Positions 43,905 to 52,415 of a stretch of DNA of 64,000 bases are shown here, piece by piece (position 1 is the first letter of the stretch; each line of letters begins with the position of its first letter). The position numbers and the translations under genes were made by a program. Below the pieces are notes generated by a model. It was not told where the DNA came from. It did no database searches and worked only from the letters and a program-made list of their open reading frames with translations. Location of the stretch: assembly GCF_000241465.1 (NCBI RefSeq), contig NZ_JH584235.1, forward strand, positions 2,476,779 to 2,540,778, in the 5' to 3' direction. This stretch comes from Sphingomonas echinoides ATCC 14820 (GTDB lineage Bacteria; Pseudomonadota; Alphaproteobacteria; Sphingomonadales; Sphingomonadaceae).

Positions 43905-44977
43905 GCGCCGACTCCCTGGCTCAGCGTGGGCACATCGAGTGCCGAAAAACCGTAATGCTTCAACCAGCGCGCATCGCCTTCGAAGAAGGGGCGCAAATCA
44001 TCCATGCCGTATTTGAGCATGGCGAGGCGATCGACGCCGACGCCGAACGCGAAGCCCTGCCACTCGTTCGGATCAAGCCCGCACGCGGCAATCACCTTGG
44101 GGTGGACCATGCCGCTGCCGAGCAGCTCCATCCAGCCCTCGGACCCGCCGAGCACGCGGCGGCCCTTTTCCATCGTCCAGCCGACATCGACTTCGGCCGA
44201 AGGCTCGGTGAAGGGGAAATAGCTCGGGCGCAGGCGGAGCACGATGTCGTCACGCTCGAAAAAGGCCTTGAGGAAGGTCTCGAGCGTCCATTTGAGATGG
44301 CCGAGCGTGATGCCCTTGTCGATCACCAGTCCTTCGATCTGGTGGAACATCGGCGTGTGCGTCGCATCCCAGTCCGAGCGATACACGCGGCCCGGCGCGA
44401 TGATGCGGATCGGCGGTTCCTGACCCATCATCGTGCGGATCTGCACCGGCGAGGTGTGGGTGCGCAGGACCTTGGCTTCTTCGCCCTCGCCCGCCCGTAG
44501 ATAAAAGGTGTCGTGCATCGCGCGCGCGGGATGGCTCTCGGGCATGTTGAGCGCGGTGAAATTGTGCCACTGATCCTCGATCTCCGGGCCCGTCGCGACC
44601 GCGAAGCCCAAGTCGGCGAAGATCTCCGCCATTTCGTCGAGCACCTGGCTGACCGGATGCACCGACCCTTGCGGTGCGGCGTCGGCCGGGAGCGTCATGT
44701 CGAGCGTTTCGCGCGCCAGCCGCGCGTCGAGGTCTGCGCGGTCGAGTGCGGCTTTGCGCGCGGCGATGGCGGTGGTCACCGCCTCGCGCACGCCCTGGAT
44801 GCGCGGGCCCTGCACCAGCCGCTCGTCGGGCGACATGCCGCCCAGCGTCTTGAGCAAGGCGGTGATGCTGCCCTGCTTGCCGAGCGCCTGAACGCGAATG
44901 CCATCCAACGCCTCCAGCGTGGCGGCCGCCGCGATCGCGGCGAGCAGGTCCGTCTTCATGGGGTCGAGGTCGGTCAT
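43901..44977 (-). CDS. pheS: phenylalanine--tRNA ligase alpha subunit
   Basis: A 358-residue catalytic subunit: N-terminal coiled-coil (1-85), then class II motifs [19 protein letters not shown], motif 2 in [23 protein letters not shown], and motif 3 [18 protein letters not shown]. The ATG at 44977 ([12 protein letters not shown]) is preferred; a longer frame upstream has no similarity. The gene follows rplT by 174 bases, with the ribosomal-protein terminator in between. Confidence 0.97.
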   Translation of the reverse strand: MTDLDPMKTDLLAAIAAAATLEALDGIRVQALGKQGSITALLKTLGGMSPDERLVQGPRIQGVREAVTTAIAARKAALDRADLDARLARETLDMTLPADAAPQGSVHPVSQVLDEMAEIFADLGFAVATGPEIEDQWHNFTALNMPESHPARAMHDTFYLRAGEGEEAKVLRTHTSPVQIRTMMGQEPPIRIIAPGRVYRSDWDATHTPMFHQIEGLVIDKGITLGHLKWTLETFLKAFFERDDIVLRLRPSYFPFTEPSAEVDVGWTMEKGRRVLGGSEGWMELLGSGMVHPKVIAACGLDPNEWQGFAFGVGVDRLAMLKYGMDDLRPFFEGDARWLKHYGFSALDVPTLSQGVGA

Positions 44978-45087
44978 CGCGTGTCCGTTCGTGCTGAGCT
45001 TGCCGAAGCACCGGTCTTCGTCAGGGGGCGTTAGAAGAAACAACCGGGCTTCGACAAGCGTAGCCCGAACGGCGAGGCGGCGGCCCC

Positions 45088-45121
45088 AAAAGAAAAAGGC
45101 GCCGGTGTTGCCACCGACGCC
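45088..45121 (-). terminator. rho-independent terminator of rpmI-rplT
   Basis: On the minus strand GGCGTCGGTG-GCAA-CACCGGCGCC forms a 10-base stem (one G-U pair) followed by TTTTTCTTTT, 30 bases after the rplT stop. Confidence 0.88.
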
Positions 45122-45151
45122 CCAATCCTTGTGCCTCGCAGCAGGTCGCCT

Positions 45152-45517
45152 TTAGGCGGCCTGGGGCAGAGCCGCCTTCGCCTGCGCGATGATGGCGCTA
45201 AACGCGGCACCTTCGTGCATCGCGATGTCGGCCAGCACCTTGCGGTCGAGCTGGACACCGGCGAGCTTCAGGCCGTGCATGAACACGCCGTAGGTCAGGC
45301 CTTCGGCGCGGACCGCTGCGTTGATGCGCTGGATCCACAGAGCGCGGAAGTTGCGCTTCTTAACCTTGCGGTCGCGATATGCGTACTGGCCGGCCTTTTC
45401 GACGGCCTGGCGGGCGATACGGATCGTGTTCTTGCGACGGCCATAATAGCCCTTCGCCTGATTGAGGATCCGCTTGTGCTTAGCGTGGGTGGTTACACCC
45501 CGTTTGACGCGTGCCAT
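45152..45517 (-). CDS. rplT: 50S ribosomal protein L20
   Basis: A 121-residue basic protein opening [20 protein letters not shown], with the L20 blocks [13 protein letters not shown] and [17 protein letters not shown]. Needed for 50S assembly; in E. coli it represses its own operon. It follows rpmI by 18 bases. Confidence 0.98.
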   Translation of the reverse strand: MARVKRGVTTHAKHKRILNQAKGYYGRRKNTIRIARQAVEKAGQYAYRDRKVKKRNFRALWIQRINAAVRAEGLTYGVFMHGLKLAGVQLDRKVLADIAMHEGAAFSAIIAQAKAALPQAA

Positions 45518-45535
45518 TCTTTAATTCCTTTCCGC

Positions 45536-45739
45536 TCAGCCGAGACCGTAAGGCGCCCACGCCTTGACGGTTGCCGTATCGGCCTTCGACAGCACCTTGG
45601 TGCGACGGTTCTGGCGGATGTACTTGGCGTTGTGGCTCATCAGCCGGTGGCGCTTGCCCGCGACGCCGTGCTTCAGCAGGCCGCTCGCGGTGAGCTTGAA
45701 GCGCTTTTTAACGCCGCTCTTCGTCTTGAGTTTGGGCAT
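45536..45739 (-). CDS. rpmI: 50S ribosomal protein L35
   Basis: A 67-residue basic protein, MPKLKTKSGVKKRFKLTASG, with HRLMSHNAKYIRQNRRTKVL, the L35 pattern. The usual upstream infC gene is absent; instead a hisN-like gene lies 119 bases upstream, so the promoter is probably in that gap. Confidence 0.98.
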   Translation of the reverse strand: MPKLKTKSGVKKRFKLTASGLLKHGVAGKRHRLMSHNAKYIRQNRRTKVLSKADTATVKAWAPYGLG

Positions 45740-45858
45740 TTTCGTCCTTTCAGTTGTGCGACGATCTATGAACGGCCACGGCAGCCCATATCAGCCGGGC
45801 AGTTCTTCTTACGCGCAGGAAGGCGGGCCCTTACCGATGAGTCGCGCAAAACGCAAGA

Positions 45859-46641
45859 TCAATGGCCGCGACAAGCGAGCAGCTCGAGAATTTCCTCGAT
45901 CCGCGCGGGGTCGCCCGCAGCGATCACTTCACCAATCGAATCGCCGGTGAGCGGATCGCCCGACCAATCGCACATCCGCCCGCCCGCGCCCTCGACGATC
46001 GGGACGAGCGCTGCGAAATCATAGATTTTGAGCTGCGCTTCGACCACCACGTCGAGCCACCCGCTCGCCACGCACCCGTAATTGTAGCAATCGCCGCCGA
46101 GCACCGTGCTCATCACCGCCGCATCGAGATGCTCGAACGCATGGAGCTGGGTATCGTCGAACAAAGCCGGCGAGGTGGTCGCCAGCAGCGCCTTGGCGAG
46201 ATCCGGGCAGCGCCGCGCGACGGCAGGTGCCCCATTGAACACGGTCGGGCGGCCCATCACGCCCAGCCAGCGTTCGCGCAGGATCGGCTGGTCGATCACC
46301 CCCATCATCGGCCAGCCTTCGATCATCAGCGCGATCAGCGTGCCGAAGATCGGGCGACCGGAGATGAAGGCGCGCGTGCCGTCGATCGGATCGAGCACCC
46401 AGGTCCGCCCCGACGTGCCATCCTTGGTGCCATATTCCTCCCCGATGATCGCGTCGGCGGGAAAGGCGCGTTCGATCAACGCGCGCATCGCCCCCTCGGC
46501 AGCTCGATCGGCCAGCGTCACGGGCGAAGCATCCGATTTTGCCTCCAGGCCGTGGTCGGTCCGGTAATACGGGCGAATGGCAGATCCGGCGGCATCGGCA
46601 AGGGCCGCCGCAAGGGCAAGATCGGTGTCGGTAACGCGCAT
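45859..46641 (-). CDS. hisN: histidinol-phosphatase, inositol-monophosphatase type (HisN)
   Basis: A 260-residue magnesium phosphatase. Metal residues are in IIGEEYG and in WVLDPIDGTRAFISGRP, whose DGT-(R/K)-x-F-I-x-G form separates HisN from generic inositol monophosphatases (DGTxN). The late Asp lies in KIYDFAALVPIVEGAGG. It likely dephosphorylates histidinol phosphate in histidine synthesis, as in Caulobacter. An inositol-monophosphatase activity cannot be excluded. Confidence 0.9.
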   Translation of the reverse strand: MRVTDTDLALAAALADAAGSAIRPYYRTDHGLEAKSDASPVTLADRAAEGAMRALIERAFPADAIIGEEYGTKDGTSGRTWVLDPIDGTRAFISGRPIFGTLIALMIEGWPMMGVIDQPILRERWLGVMGRPTVFNGAPAVARRCPDLAKALLATTSPALFDDTQLHAFEHLDAAVMSTVLGGDCYNYGCVASGWLDVVVEAQLKIYDFAALVPIVEGAGGRMCDWSGDPLTGDSIGEVIAAGDPARIEEILELLACRGH

Positions 46642-46816
46642 CGCGCTTGCGTAAACCGGCCGGTCGCGTTGCGCCAGCCCGCAGGCCTCGGTTTTCCGCT
46701 CGAAATGCCCCGATCGCGCGTGCGGTCACGCTATATTAGCAGTTTTGCCCTACCTCCTTCCCGCAGGCAGAGCGGGCTATCAAGCGACGCTCTGCATAAT
46801 TGGGGCCGATGGAGCG

Positions 46817-47866
46817 ATGGGGGCAGCAAGGGAGGCGAGGCTGATTGCGGTCGAAGAGCGCGCTGACGCCGTCTTTGATCGCATTCGCGCGTTTTTGACG
46901 CTGCACCGGCTGGGCCCAGACCCGGTCCATTACGCTTTTGCCTATCACGTGATGACCAACCCGACGGGAGCGCTGGCGCGATCGGTCGCCACGCTGACCG
47001 AGGGTGGTATTCGCCTTTCTACCCGCGATATTGAGGCCTTGGGCGGCGGTCTTGCGCACCAGAACCCGCCGCATTGGGGGGAGACGCTGTCCCACCGGGG
47101 CGATGATGACGTCGCCGCCCGGCTGGTCGCGCAGACGCAGATGCACGTCGAAGGCTTTAGCGACATGATGCGCTCGATGCAGGCTGAAACCGCCGATTTC
47201 GGGCGGGATTTGGCCGCCAGCGCGAATGCGGTGCGCGGCGCTGCCACCGGGGCCGATGTCGTGCGCTTGGCCACCGTCATGCTGGACCGCGTGCAATCGG
47301 CCGAGTCGCGCCTGGCCGCCGCGACTCGCGAAGCCGAGCAATTGCGAGCGAAGCTCGAGGAAGCACGGGGCGATGCGCGGCGCGATCCATTGACCGGCTT
47401 GCCCAATCGCCGCGCGTTCGAAGAGGCGTTTTCCGAACAGTCTCTCACCGGGCAGCGTCTGTGTCTGGCGGTGTGCGACGTCGATCGCTTCAAGCGCGTC
47501 AACGACCAATTCGGTCACTCGGTCGGCGACCGCGTATTGCGCGCCATCGCTGCGGCCCTGCGTGAGGCGTGCACTCGCCATTTCGTCGCGCGGTACGGGG
47601 GCGAGGAGTTTGTCATTCTGTTCCGGGGCGACGACGTGGAGGACGCGCGCGCGACCCTGGAAACCGCCAGGGTCGCGGTGGCGGCCAAGCGCTACCGGAT
47701 CCGCGAAACCGACGTTCCGCTTGGTGCGGTGACCTTTTCGGCGGGGATCGCGGTCGCCGAGACGGGCGAGCCGCTTTGCTCGGTTTTTGGGCGCGCCGAC
47801 CGGTTTTTGTATCTGGCAAAAGAAAACGGTCGAAACCAGCTCTGCAGCAACGGCACATTTTACTAA
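46817..47866 (+). CDS. GGDEF domain diguanylate cyclase
   Basis: About 349 residues. The N-terminal half is helical with a coiled-coil (about 165-200, AESRLAAATREAEQLRAKLEE) and no membrane segment. The C-terminal GGDEF domain has RDPLTGLPNRRAFEEAF, VDRFKRVNDQFGH and active-site RYGGEEFVILF, so synthesis of cyclic di-GMP is expected. No clear I-site RxxD was noted five residues before GGEEF. The start is uncertain: the ATG at 46817 is used, but a TTG at 46745 would extend it by 24 residues. Confidence 0.87.
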   Translation: MGAAREARLIAVEERADAVFDRIRAFLTLHRLGPDPVHYAFAYHVMTNPTGALARSVATLTEGGIRLSTRDIEALGGGLAHQNPPHWGETLSHRGDDDVAARLVAQTQMHVEGFSDMMRSMQAETADFGRDLAASANAVRGAATGADVVRLATVMLDRVQSAESRLAAATREAEQLRAKLEEARGDARRDPLTGLPNRRAFEEAFSEQSLTGQRLCLAVCDVDRFKRVNDQFGHSVGDRVLRAIAAALREACTRHFVARYGGEEFVILFRGDDVEDARATLETARVAVAAKRYRIRETDVPLGAVTFSAGIAVAETGEPLCSVFGRADRFLYLAKENGRNQLCSNGTFY

Positions 47867-47881
47867 CAGTTGGAGTTATAG

Positions 47882-47918
47882 ACCAACTACGCAGCGCGTT
47901 GGTGGATCAACGGTCCAC
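47882..47918. promoter_or_regulatory. inverted repeats upstream of the sigma-54 promoter
   Basis: ACCAAC-N10-GTTGGT (47882-47903) overlaps GTGGA-N7-TCCAC (47902-47918). The pair lies about 30-70 bases upstream of the sigma-54 element and could bind an enhancer-type activator. An AT-rich stretch (47918-47950), suited to IHF bending, lies between. Confidence 0.45.
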
Positions 47919-47949
47919 TATACTCTATATAAATCAGTTATTTATCGAA

Positions 47950-47966
47950 TTGGCACGCTCCCTGCA
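47950..47966 (+). promoter_or_regulatory. sigma-54 (RpoN) promoter
   Basis: TTGGCACGCTCCCTGCA has the -24 GG and -12 GC exactly ten bases apart and a full TTGGCACG -24 box. The only departure is C for T in the -12 TTGCA. It lies 59 bases before the 36-residue ORF at 48025. Confidence 0.75.
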
Positions 47967-48024
47967 GTTCCCTTGGCGTTGGCGATCGGATGGTCCGCTT
48001 CGCCACGAAAAAGGGAAAACTATC

Positions 48025-48135
48025 ATGTCCATTCGTTTTGAATCGCTGTCGCGCATCGCCTTTTCGCTCGCCGCCGCCGTCGCTTTCACGGTCGTTCTCG
48101 CGTCCACCGCAGTGTCGCTCTCCCCGATCGCATGA
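48025..48135 (+). CDS. 36-residue hydrophobic peptide under a sigma-54 promoter
   Basis: Encodes MSIRFESLSRIAFSLAAAVA followed by a hydrophobic run FTVVLASTAVSLSPIA. It has a short basic N-terminus and one membrane helix or uncleaved signal (about 10-32). An AAGGGAAAAC purine-rich stretch precedes the ATG. The strong sigma-54 promoter upstream and the absence of any other plus-strand gene for 200 bases argue that it is expressed. I do not recognise the family with certainty. It could be an envelope or small regulatory membrane peptide. Confidence 0.6.
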   Translation: MSIRFESLSRIAFSLAAAVAFTVVLASTAVSLSPIA

Positions 48136-48233
48136 TCGGCGGGGGCGGCGCCTGTCGCTAAATCTTTTGATTGGCGCGCTTTACCGCGCCCACCGCGCGT
48201 GGCACCCTCCCGCGCAACGACAAAGAGGTGGGT

Positions 48234-49706
48234 ATGATCCGTGTGCGCGTCCCAACGGTTCTCTTTAGCCTGATCGCATTGCTGTCCGCCTGCGGCGAGG
48301 GGGGCGGCACGTCGAGTGGATCGACCTCAACCCCGACCACGTCCACCCCGACCCCTACCCCTACCCCGGCAAGCACCGGAACCTGTTCGTTGCGGGATCG
48401 GCAGGATTGGGCGGCGGCGCAATTGCGGGAATGGTATCTCTTTCCAGACACCTTGCCGAGCACGCTCGACCCGACACCCTATACCACCGTTGGGGATTAT
48501 ATCGACGCGCTGACCGCGACCGCGCGGGCGCAGCGCAAGGACCGCTATTTTACCTATCTGACCTCGATCGCGTCGGAGAACGCTTATTATAATTCCGGGT
48601 CCAGTGCGGGCTACGGCTTCCGCCTGACGCTTGACCCCACAGCGGGCCGATTGTTTGTCGCGGAGAGTTTTGAGGGGGCACCGGCGCTCGCCGCCGGGCT
48701 GGACCGCGGCACCGAAATCCTCGCGATCGGCACCAGTGCGGGGAACCTCCGCACGGTGTCGGCGATCCTTGCAGCCGAGGGCAGCGCCGGGCTCAGCACT
48801 GCGCTCGGGCCGGACACGTCTGGCACGAGTCGCACGTTTCAGGTGACCGACTCCGGCGGCACACGCACCGTCTCGATCAGCAAGGCCGATTATGCGCTGA
48901 CGCCAGTGTCCAGCCGCTTTGGCGCGCAGATCCTCAACGACGGTGGACGGCAAGTCGGCTACATCAATTTGCGCACCTTCATCTCGACCGCCGATCCGGC
49001 GTTGCGCAGCGCCTTTGCGTCGTTTCGCGCAGCGGGCGTGACCAATATCATCATCGATTTGCGCTACAATGGTGGCGGGCTGATCTCGATTGCCGAGCTG
49101 ATGAGCAATTTGCTCGGCGCGAACCGCTCGACCTCGGAGGTGATTGATTACACCACCTTCCGGCCTGAGAAATCGGCGAACAACATCACGGCGATGTTCG
49201 CGCCGCAACCGGAGTCGGTCGCGCCGACCAAGGTTGCGTTCATCGGCACTTCCGGCACCGCGTCGGCGAGCGAATTGGTGATCGCCGCGCAAATCCCCTA
49301 TCTGCACGCCAATGCCGGGCTGATCGGCACCAATACCTATGGCAAGCCGGTCGGCCAGATCGCGCTCGACCGCTCGCAATGCGACGACCGTCTGCGCGTC
49401 ATTGCCTTCGCGCTGCAAAACGCCAATCATCAGGGGGCCTATTATAACGGCCTGGCGGGTACGGTGGAGGCCAGTTGCCAGGCCGATGACGACTTGACCC
49501 ACCCGATGGGCAACCCGCAGGAACGGTCGACGCGCGCGGCGCTCGACTATCTGGCGGGGCGCAGTTGTACGGCTGTTACCGCCACGGCCACGAGCGCGTT
49601 GCAAAGCGGGCAGGCCGCACGCGTCGCGACGCTGCGGCAACCGATGGAGCTGCTGTCGCCCGAACGCCCCGGCACCATCCAGCGGGAGGTGCCGGGGGCA
49701 TTCTAG
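48234..49706 (+). CDS. S41 family peptidase lipoprotein (CtpA-like)
   Basis: A 490-residue outer- or inner-membrane lipoprotein: lipobox LLSACG, then a Ser/Thr/Pro linker of TPTPTPT repeats. A short helical region with a degenerate PDZ domain (about 120-210, GYGFRLTLDPTAGRLFVAESFEGAPALAAGL) follows. The S41 protease domain has catalytic Ser in GTSGTASASELV and Lys in TYGKPVGQ, giving the Ser-Lys dyad. NIIIDLRYNGGG is the family marker. ATG at 48234, with AAAGAGG seven bases upstream. Substrates unknown. Confidence 0.9.
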   Translation: MIRVRVPTVLFSLIALLSACGEGGGTSSGSTSTPTTSTPTPTPTPASTGTCSLRDRQDWAAAQLREWYLFPDTLPSTLDPTPYTTVGDYIDALTATARAQRKDRYFTYLTSIASENAYYNSGSSAGYGFRLTLDPTAGRLFVAESFEGAPALAAGLDRGTEILAIGTSAGNLRTVSAILAAEGSAGLSTALGPDTSGTSRTFQVTDSGGTRTVSISKADYALTPVSSRFGAQILNDGGRQVGYINLRTFISTADPALRSAFASFRAAGVTNIIIDLRYNGGGLISIAELMSNLLGANRSTSEVIDYTTFRPEKSANNITAMFAPQPESVAPTKVAFIGTSGTASASELVIAAQIPYLHANAGLIGTNTYGKPVGQIALDRSQCDDRLRVIAFALQNANHQGAYYNGLAGTVEASCQADDDLTHPMGNPQERSTRAALDYLAGRSCTAVTATATSALQSGQAARVATLRQPMELLSPERPGTIQREVPGAF

Positions 49707-49709
49707 CCG

Positions 49710-50231
49710 CTATTGCGCCGAAACGGCATCCTCGGCGGTGAGGTTCACCCGGCTCGTTGCCAGGTCGGTCAATTTGTCGTCGGTCGCATATTCTTCGTTG
49801 AGCGTTTCCTGCAGGATCGCGGCAACATCGGTGCGACCGAGCTGATTCGCCCAGGCAATCAACGTGCCGTAGCGCGTGATTTCATAATGCTCGACCGCTT
49901 GTGCCGAGGCGATCAGGGCCGCGTCGAGCACCGCTTTGTCGGCAATGTCGCCGGCAACTTCATTGGCTTCCTTGATGATGCCTTCGATCGCCGGGCACGT
50001 CGCCCCCTTCGGCTGCTCGCCGATCAGGTCGAACACTTGCTCCAGGCGGCGCACCTGACCCTCGGTCTCGCGCAGATGCTGGTCGAAGCCCGCCTTCAGC
50101 GTACCGTTGGTCGCCTTCTCGGTCATCTTGGGGAGCGCCTTCAGGATTTGATGCTCGGCATAATAAACGTCCTGCAACTGGTGCAGGAACAAGTCCTCGA
50201 AGGTCACAATGTCTTTGGTGAACAATCCCAT
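49710..50231 (-). CDS. YciE/YciF-type ferritin-like protein (DUF892)
   Basis: A 173-residue four-helix protein. The family start FTKDIVTFEDLFLHQLQDVYYAEHQILKALPKM contains the first Glu/His metal ligands in YYAEHQ; later ligands lie in AVEHYEITRYG and NEEYATDDKL. DUF892 proteins bind a di-iron centre and are stress-induced. Convergent with the S41 gene, three bases apart. ATG at 50231 has a TAGGAGA ribosome-binding site. An FNR/FixK-like site lies 120 bases upstream. Confidence 0.9.
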   Translation of the reverse strand: MGLFTKDIVTFEDLFLHQLQDVYYAEHQILKALPKMTEKATNGTLKAGFDQHLRETEGQVRRLEQVFDLIGEQPKGATCPAIEGIIKEANEVAGDIADKAVLDAALIASAQAVEHYEITRYGTLIAWANQLGRTDVAAILQETLNEEYATDDKLTDLATSRVNLTAEDAVSAQ

Positions 50232-50350
50232 AGCATGTCTCCTAACGCGTTTTTCGGGGGCGGTACGCCGGGCGCGAAGGGGGGCACGCCCGGCGTCTGC
50301 CATCAACGGCGCGCGCGCGCAGAGGTTGCTGGCTGGGCCCGGAAATCATG

Positions 50351-50364
50351 TTGACTTCGATCAA
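50351..50364. promoter_or_regulatory. FNR/FixK-type binding site
   Basis: TTGAC-TTCG-ATCAA has the same half-sites as the hemN-linked site at 27810. It lies between the divergent yciE-like gene and the Lys-rich small gene at 50459, centred about 100 bases before the latter. Confidence 0.55.
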
Positions 50365-50458
50365 GCGACGCTCTTTTACGGCGCGCGAATTGATGCGGGT
50401 CGCGGCACGGTTTGGGATTAAGGTCGCGCGGGGCCTTCCGCCCCGGTCAGGAACCGCA

Positions 50459-50587
50459 ATGGCCAAGAGCCAGAAGAAGTCGAACAAGGAAGTGCGCAAG
50501 CCCAAGGCCGAAAAGGCCCCCAAGGCAAACGCGTCCAACCCAACCTCCAAGGGCCAGCCGGTGGCGATGGTCAACATCAAGGGATGA
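50459..50587 (+). CDS. Lys-rich 42-residue conserved small protein
   Basis: Encodes MAKSQKKSNKEVRKPKAEKA followed by a polar tail ending VAMVNIKG. Strongly basic and probably disordered; very similar short proteins (MAKSQKKSN-x-E-x-(R/K)-KPK) occur across proteobacteria without known function. The ATG at 50459 is preferred over a longer reading from 50348, which would add 37 residues. It overlaps the PhnA-domain gene by four bases, so the two are co-translated. Confidence 0.75.
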   Translation: MAKSQKKSNKEVRKPKAEKAPKANASNPTSKGQPVAMVNIKG

Positions 50588-50898
50588 ACATGACGGGCGA
50601 CGACGAGACCTTCGTCTATGATGAAGCGACGGGCGAATGGGTCGCGGCCAGCGCGGCGAGCACGGCGGCGAGCGAGGATGACGCGGTGGTGGTGCGCGAT
50701 TCGGTTGGCAATGTGCTGGCCGATGGCGACCAGGTGACGCTGATCAAGGATCTGACCGTGAAGGGCGCCGGGCAGACGCTGAAGCGCGGCACGCTGATCA
50801 AGTCGATCCGCCTGACCGGCGACGCGCAGGAAATCGACTGCCGCTACGATGGCATCAAGGGCCTCGTGCTGCGCGCCGAGTTCGTCAAGAAGCGCTGA
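50584..50898 (+). CDS. PhnA/YjdM-domain protein lacking the zinc ribbon
   Basis: A 104-residue protein whose C-terminal half matches the PhnA (YjdM) domain: [29 protein letters not shown], then GTLIKSIRL and [20 protein letters not shown]. In typical YjdM the N-terminus is a four-Cys zinc ribbon. Here the equivalent [11 protein letters not shown] remains but no Cys pairs are present. The name 'alkylphosphonate utilisation' is historical and no phosphonate genes are nearby. Function unknown. Confidence 0.82.
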   Translation: MNMTGDDETFVYDEATGEWVAASAASTAASEDDAVVVRDSVGNVLADGDQVTLIKDLTVKGAGQTLKRGTLIKSIRLTGDAQEIDCRYDGIKGLVLRAEFVKKR

Positions 50899-50906
50899 GC
50901 TTTCCG

Positions 50907-51611
50907 ATGGCGGAGCGCGCGATCAAGCTGCATCCGAGCTGGCGCGAGCCGCTGTCGGCGGAGTTCAAGCAGCCCTATATGCAAGCGCTCAAAGGCTTTC
51001 TCGCGGCCGAGCGGGCGGCGGGAACGCCGGTCTTTCCCCCCCCTGCCGCCTGGTTCCGCGCGCTCGACCTGACCCCGCGCGAGGACGTGCGCGTCGTCAT
51101 ATTGGGGCAGGACCCCTATCATGGCGCGGGGCAGGCGCATGGCCTGTGCTTCTCGGTCCAGCCCGGCGTGCGCCTGCCGCCGAGCCTGCGCAACATCTAT
51201 AAGGAACTGGAGGCCGATCTTGGCATTCCGCCCGCGCGCCACGGCTTTCTGGAGGCATGGGCCAGCCAGGGCGTGCTGCTGCTCAACGCCGTGCTGACGG
51301 TGCGCGAAGGGGCGGCTGCTTCGCATCAGGGGCAGGGGTGGGAACGCTTTACCGACGCCGTGATCCGGCTGGTGGCGGAAAGCCCGGAGCCGACGGTGTT
51401 TATGCTGTGGGGCGCGCATGCGCAGAAGAAGGCGGCGTTCGTTACCGACGTGGCGCAGGGCAGGCGGCATCTGGTGCTGAAATCGGCGCACCCGTCGCCT
51501 TTGGCTGCCCATAATGGATTTTTCGGCAGCCGCCCGTTTTCGCGGGCGAACGCGTTCCTGGTGGCGCATGGCCGCGCGCCGATCGACTGGGCGTTGCCGC
51601 CAGCCGCTTGA
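50907..51611 (+). CDS. ung: uracil-DNA glycosylase
   Basis: Removes uracil from DNA as the first step of base excision repair. The 234-residue product has the water-activating motif [14 protein letters not shown] (Asp69 catalytic), the uracil-pocket [20 protein letters not shown] and the intercalation loop [13 protein letters not shown] with the active-site His. Starts eight bases after the PhnA-domain gene. Confidence 0.97.
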   Translation: MAERAIKLHPSWREPLSAEFKQPYMQALKGFLAAERAAGTPVFPPPAAWFRALDLTPREDVRVVILGQDPYHGAGQAHGLCFSVQPGVRLPPSLRNIYKELEADLGIPPARHGFLEAWASQGVLLLNAVLTVREGAAASHQGQGWERFTDAVIRLVAESPEPTVFMLWGAHAQKKAAFVTDVAQGRRHLVLKSAHPSPLAAHNGFFGSRPFSRANAFLVAHGRAPIDWALPPAA

Positions 51612-51615
51612 ACGC

Positions 51616-51984
51616 TCAGCAAGGTTTCCCCTCGGTCGGCACGCGGCCAGTGCGGCGCAGCGCCTCCAGTTCGTCCTCGGTCTTGCGCTCGATCCCGGCG
51701 AGCTCGTCGCGCGCGCCGCTCTTGGCGAGGATCAGCTCATCGATCTTCATGTGCAAAGCGGCTTCCGAACGCTTCTGCTGGTTGAGCACCATCTGCGTCA
51801 GCGTGATCGCCAGCACCGACAGGATCAGCGTCAGCATATTCTCGCCCGCCTGGCCACTGACCAGAAACCACACCCCGCAAAACAGCGCGACCGTCGCGAT
51901 TGCCGCCGGATGCCCCGCCAAATTGGCCCCGCGGTCCGAGACGCGGCACCCGAGCAGATAGAGTTTATGTGCAAATGTCGCCAT
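51616..51984 (-). CDS. low-affinity iron permease family protein
   Basis: A 122-residue membrane protein with two adjacent helices (about 28-45, AIATVALFCGVWFLVSG, and 50-66, LTLILSVLAITLTQMVLNQ). A cytosolic helical tail rich in Glu, Arg and Lys follows: LNQQKRSEAALHMKIDELI. This matches the bacterial PF04120 pattern; iron transport by these small proteins is not established. Convergent with ung. Confidence 0.8.
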   Translation of the reverse strand: MATFAHKLYLLGCRVSDRGANLAGHPAAIATVALFCGVWFLVSGQAGENMLTLILSVLAITLTQMVLNQQKRSEAALHMKIDELILAKSGARDELAGIERKTEDELEALRRTGRVPTEGKPC

Positions 51985-52131
51985 CGTAACGATCCTCTCG
52001 CCGCCTTGAACGCGTCACGCGGACAACGGTGCCATCGGCATGGGGATAGCCGACCGTGGTCAGCACCACCCGACTGGCTGACGAGAGGGCGGGCGCTAAT
52101 TGGCAAGGTCGCTTCGCGGCGGCCGGAAATC

Positions 52132-52160
52132 TTGACATTGGACAAGGTTTTGTCCATAGT
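52132..52160 (+). promoter_or_regulatory. promoter with overlapping operator for yefM-yoeB
   Basis: TTGACA (52132-52137), 17 bases, then CATAGT form a sigma-70 promoter. A palindrome TGGACAA-GGTT-TTGTCCA (52139-52156) fills the spacer, as expected for autoregulation by the YefM-YoeB complex. The ATG follows seven bases after the -10 box, so the mRNA is nearly leaderless. Confidence 0.7.
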
Positions 52161-52166
52161 TTGGCG

Positions 52167-52415
52167 ATGCAAGCCGTATCCTATTCCGAAGCGCGCGAGA
52201 ATCTGAAGGCGATGATCGACAAGGTCGTCGCCGACCGCGCCCCGCTCGCCATCACGCGCCAGCGTGGCGAGGGGGCGGTGCTGGTGTCGGCGAGCGAATG
52301 GGCGTCGATCGAGGAGACGCTGTATTTGCTGCAGTCGCCCAAAAATGCCGAGCGCTTGCTGGAGGCGGTGCGCGGCTTCGAGGCGGAAGAGCCGAAGGCC
52401 GTGCCTTTCCCGTGA
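52167..52415 (+). CDS. yefM: type II antitoxin YefM (Phd/YefM family)
   Basis: An 82-residue antitoxin: MQAVSYSEARENLKAMIDKV is the Phd/YefM DNA-binding start, with PLAITRQRGEGAVLVSASEWASIEETLYLL typical of YefM. The C-terminal acidic segment FEAEEPKA wraps the toxin. Coupled to yoeB by overlap of its TGA with the GTG start. Represses its own promoter through the upstream palindrome (inference from the family). Confidence 0.93.
   Translation: MQAVSYSEARENLKAMIDKVVADRAPLAITRQRGEGAVLVSASEWASIEETLYLLQSPKNAERLLEAVRGFEAEEPKAVPFP

Noticed and set aside
41667..43955. Open frame of 762 codons antisense to pheT
   Set aside because: pheT is certain, and the antisense translation is low-complexity Arg/Ala/Gly with no family features.
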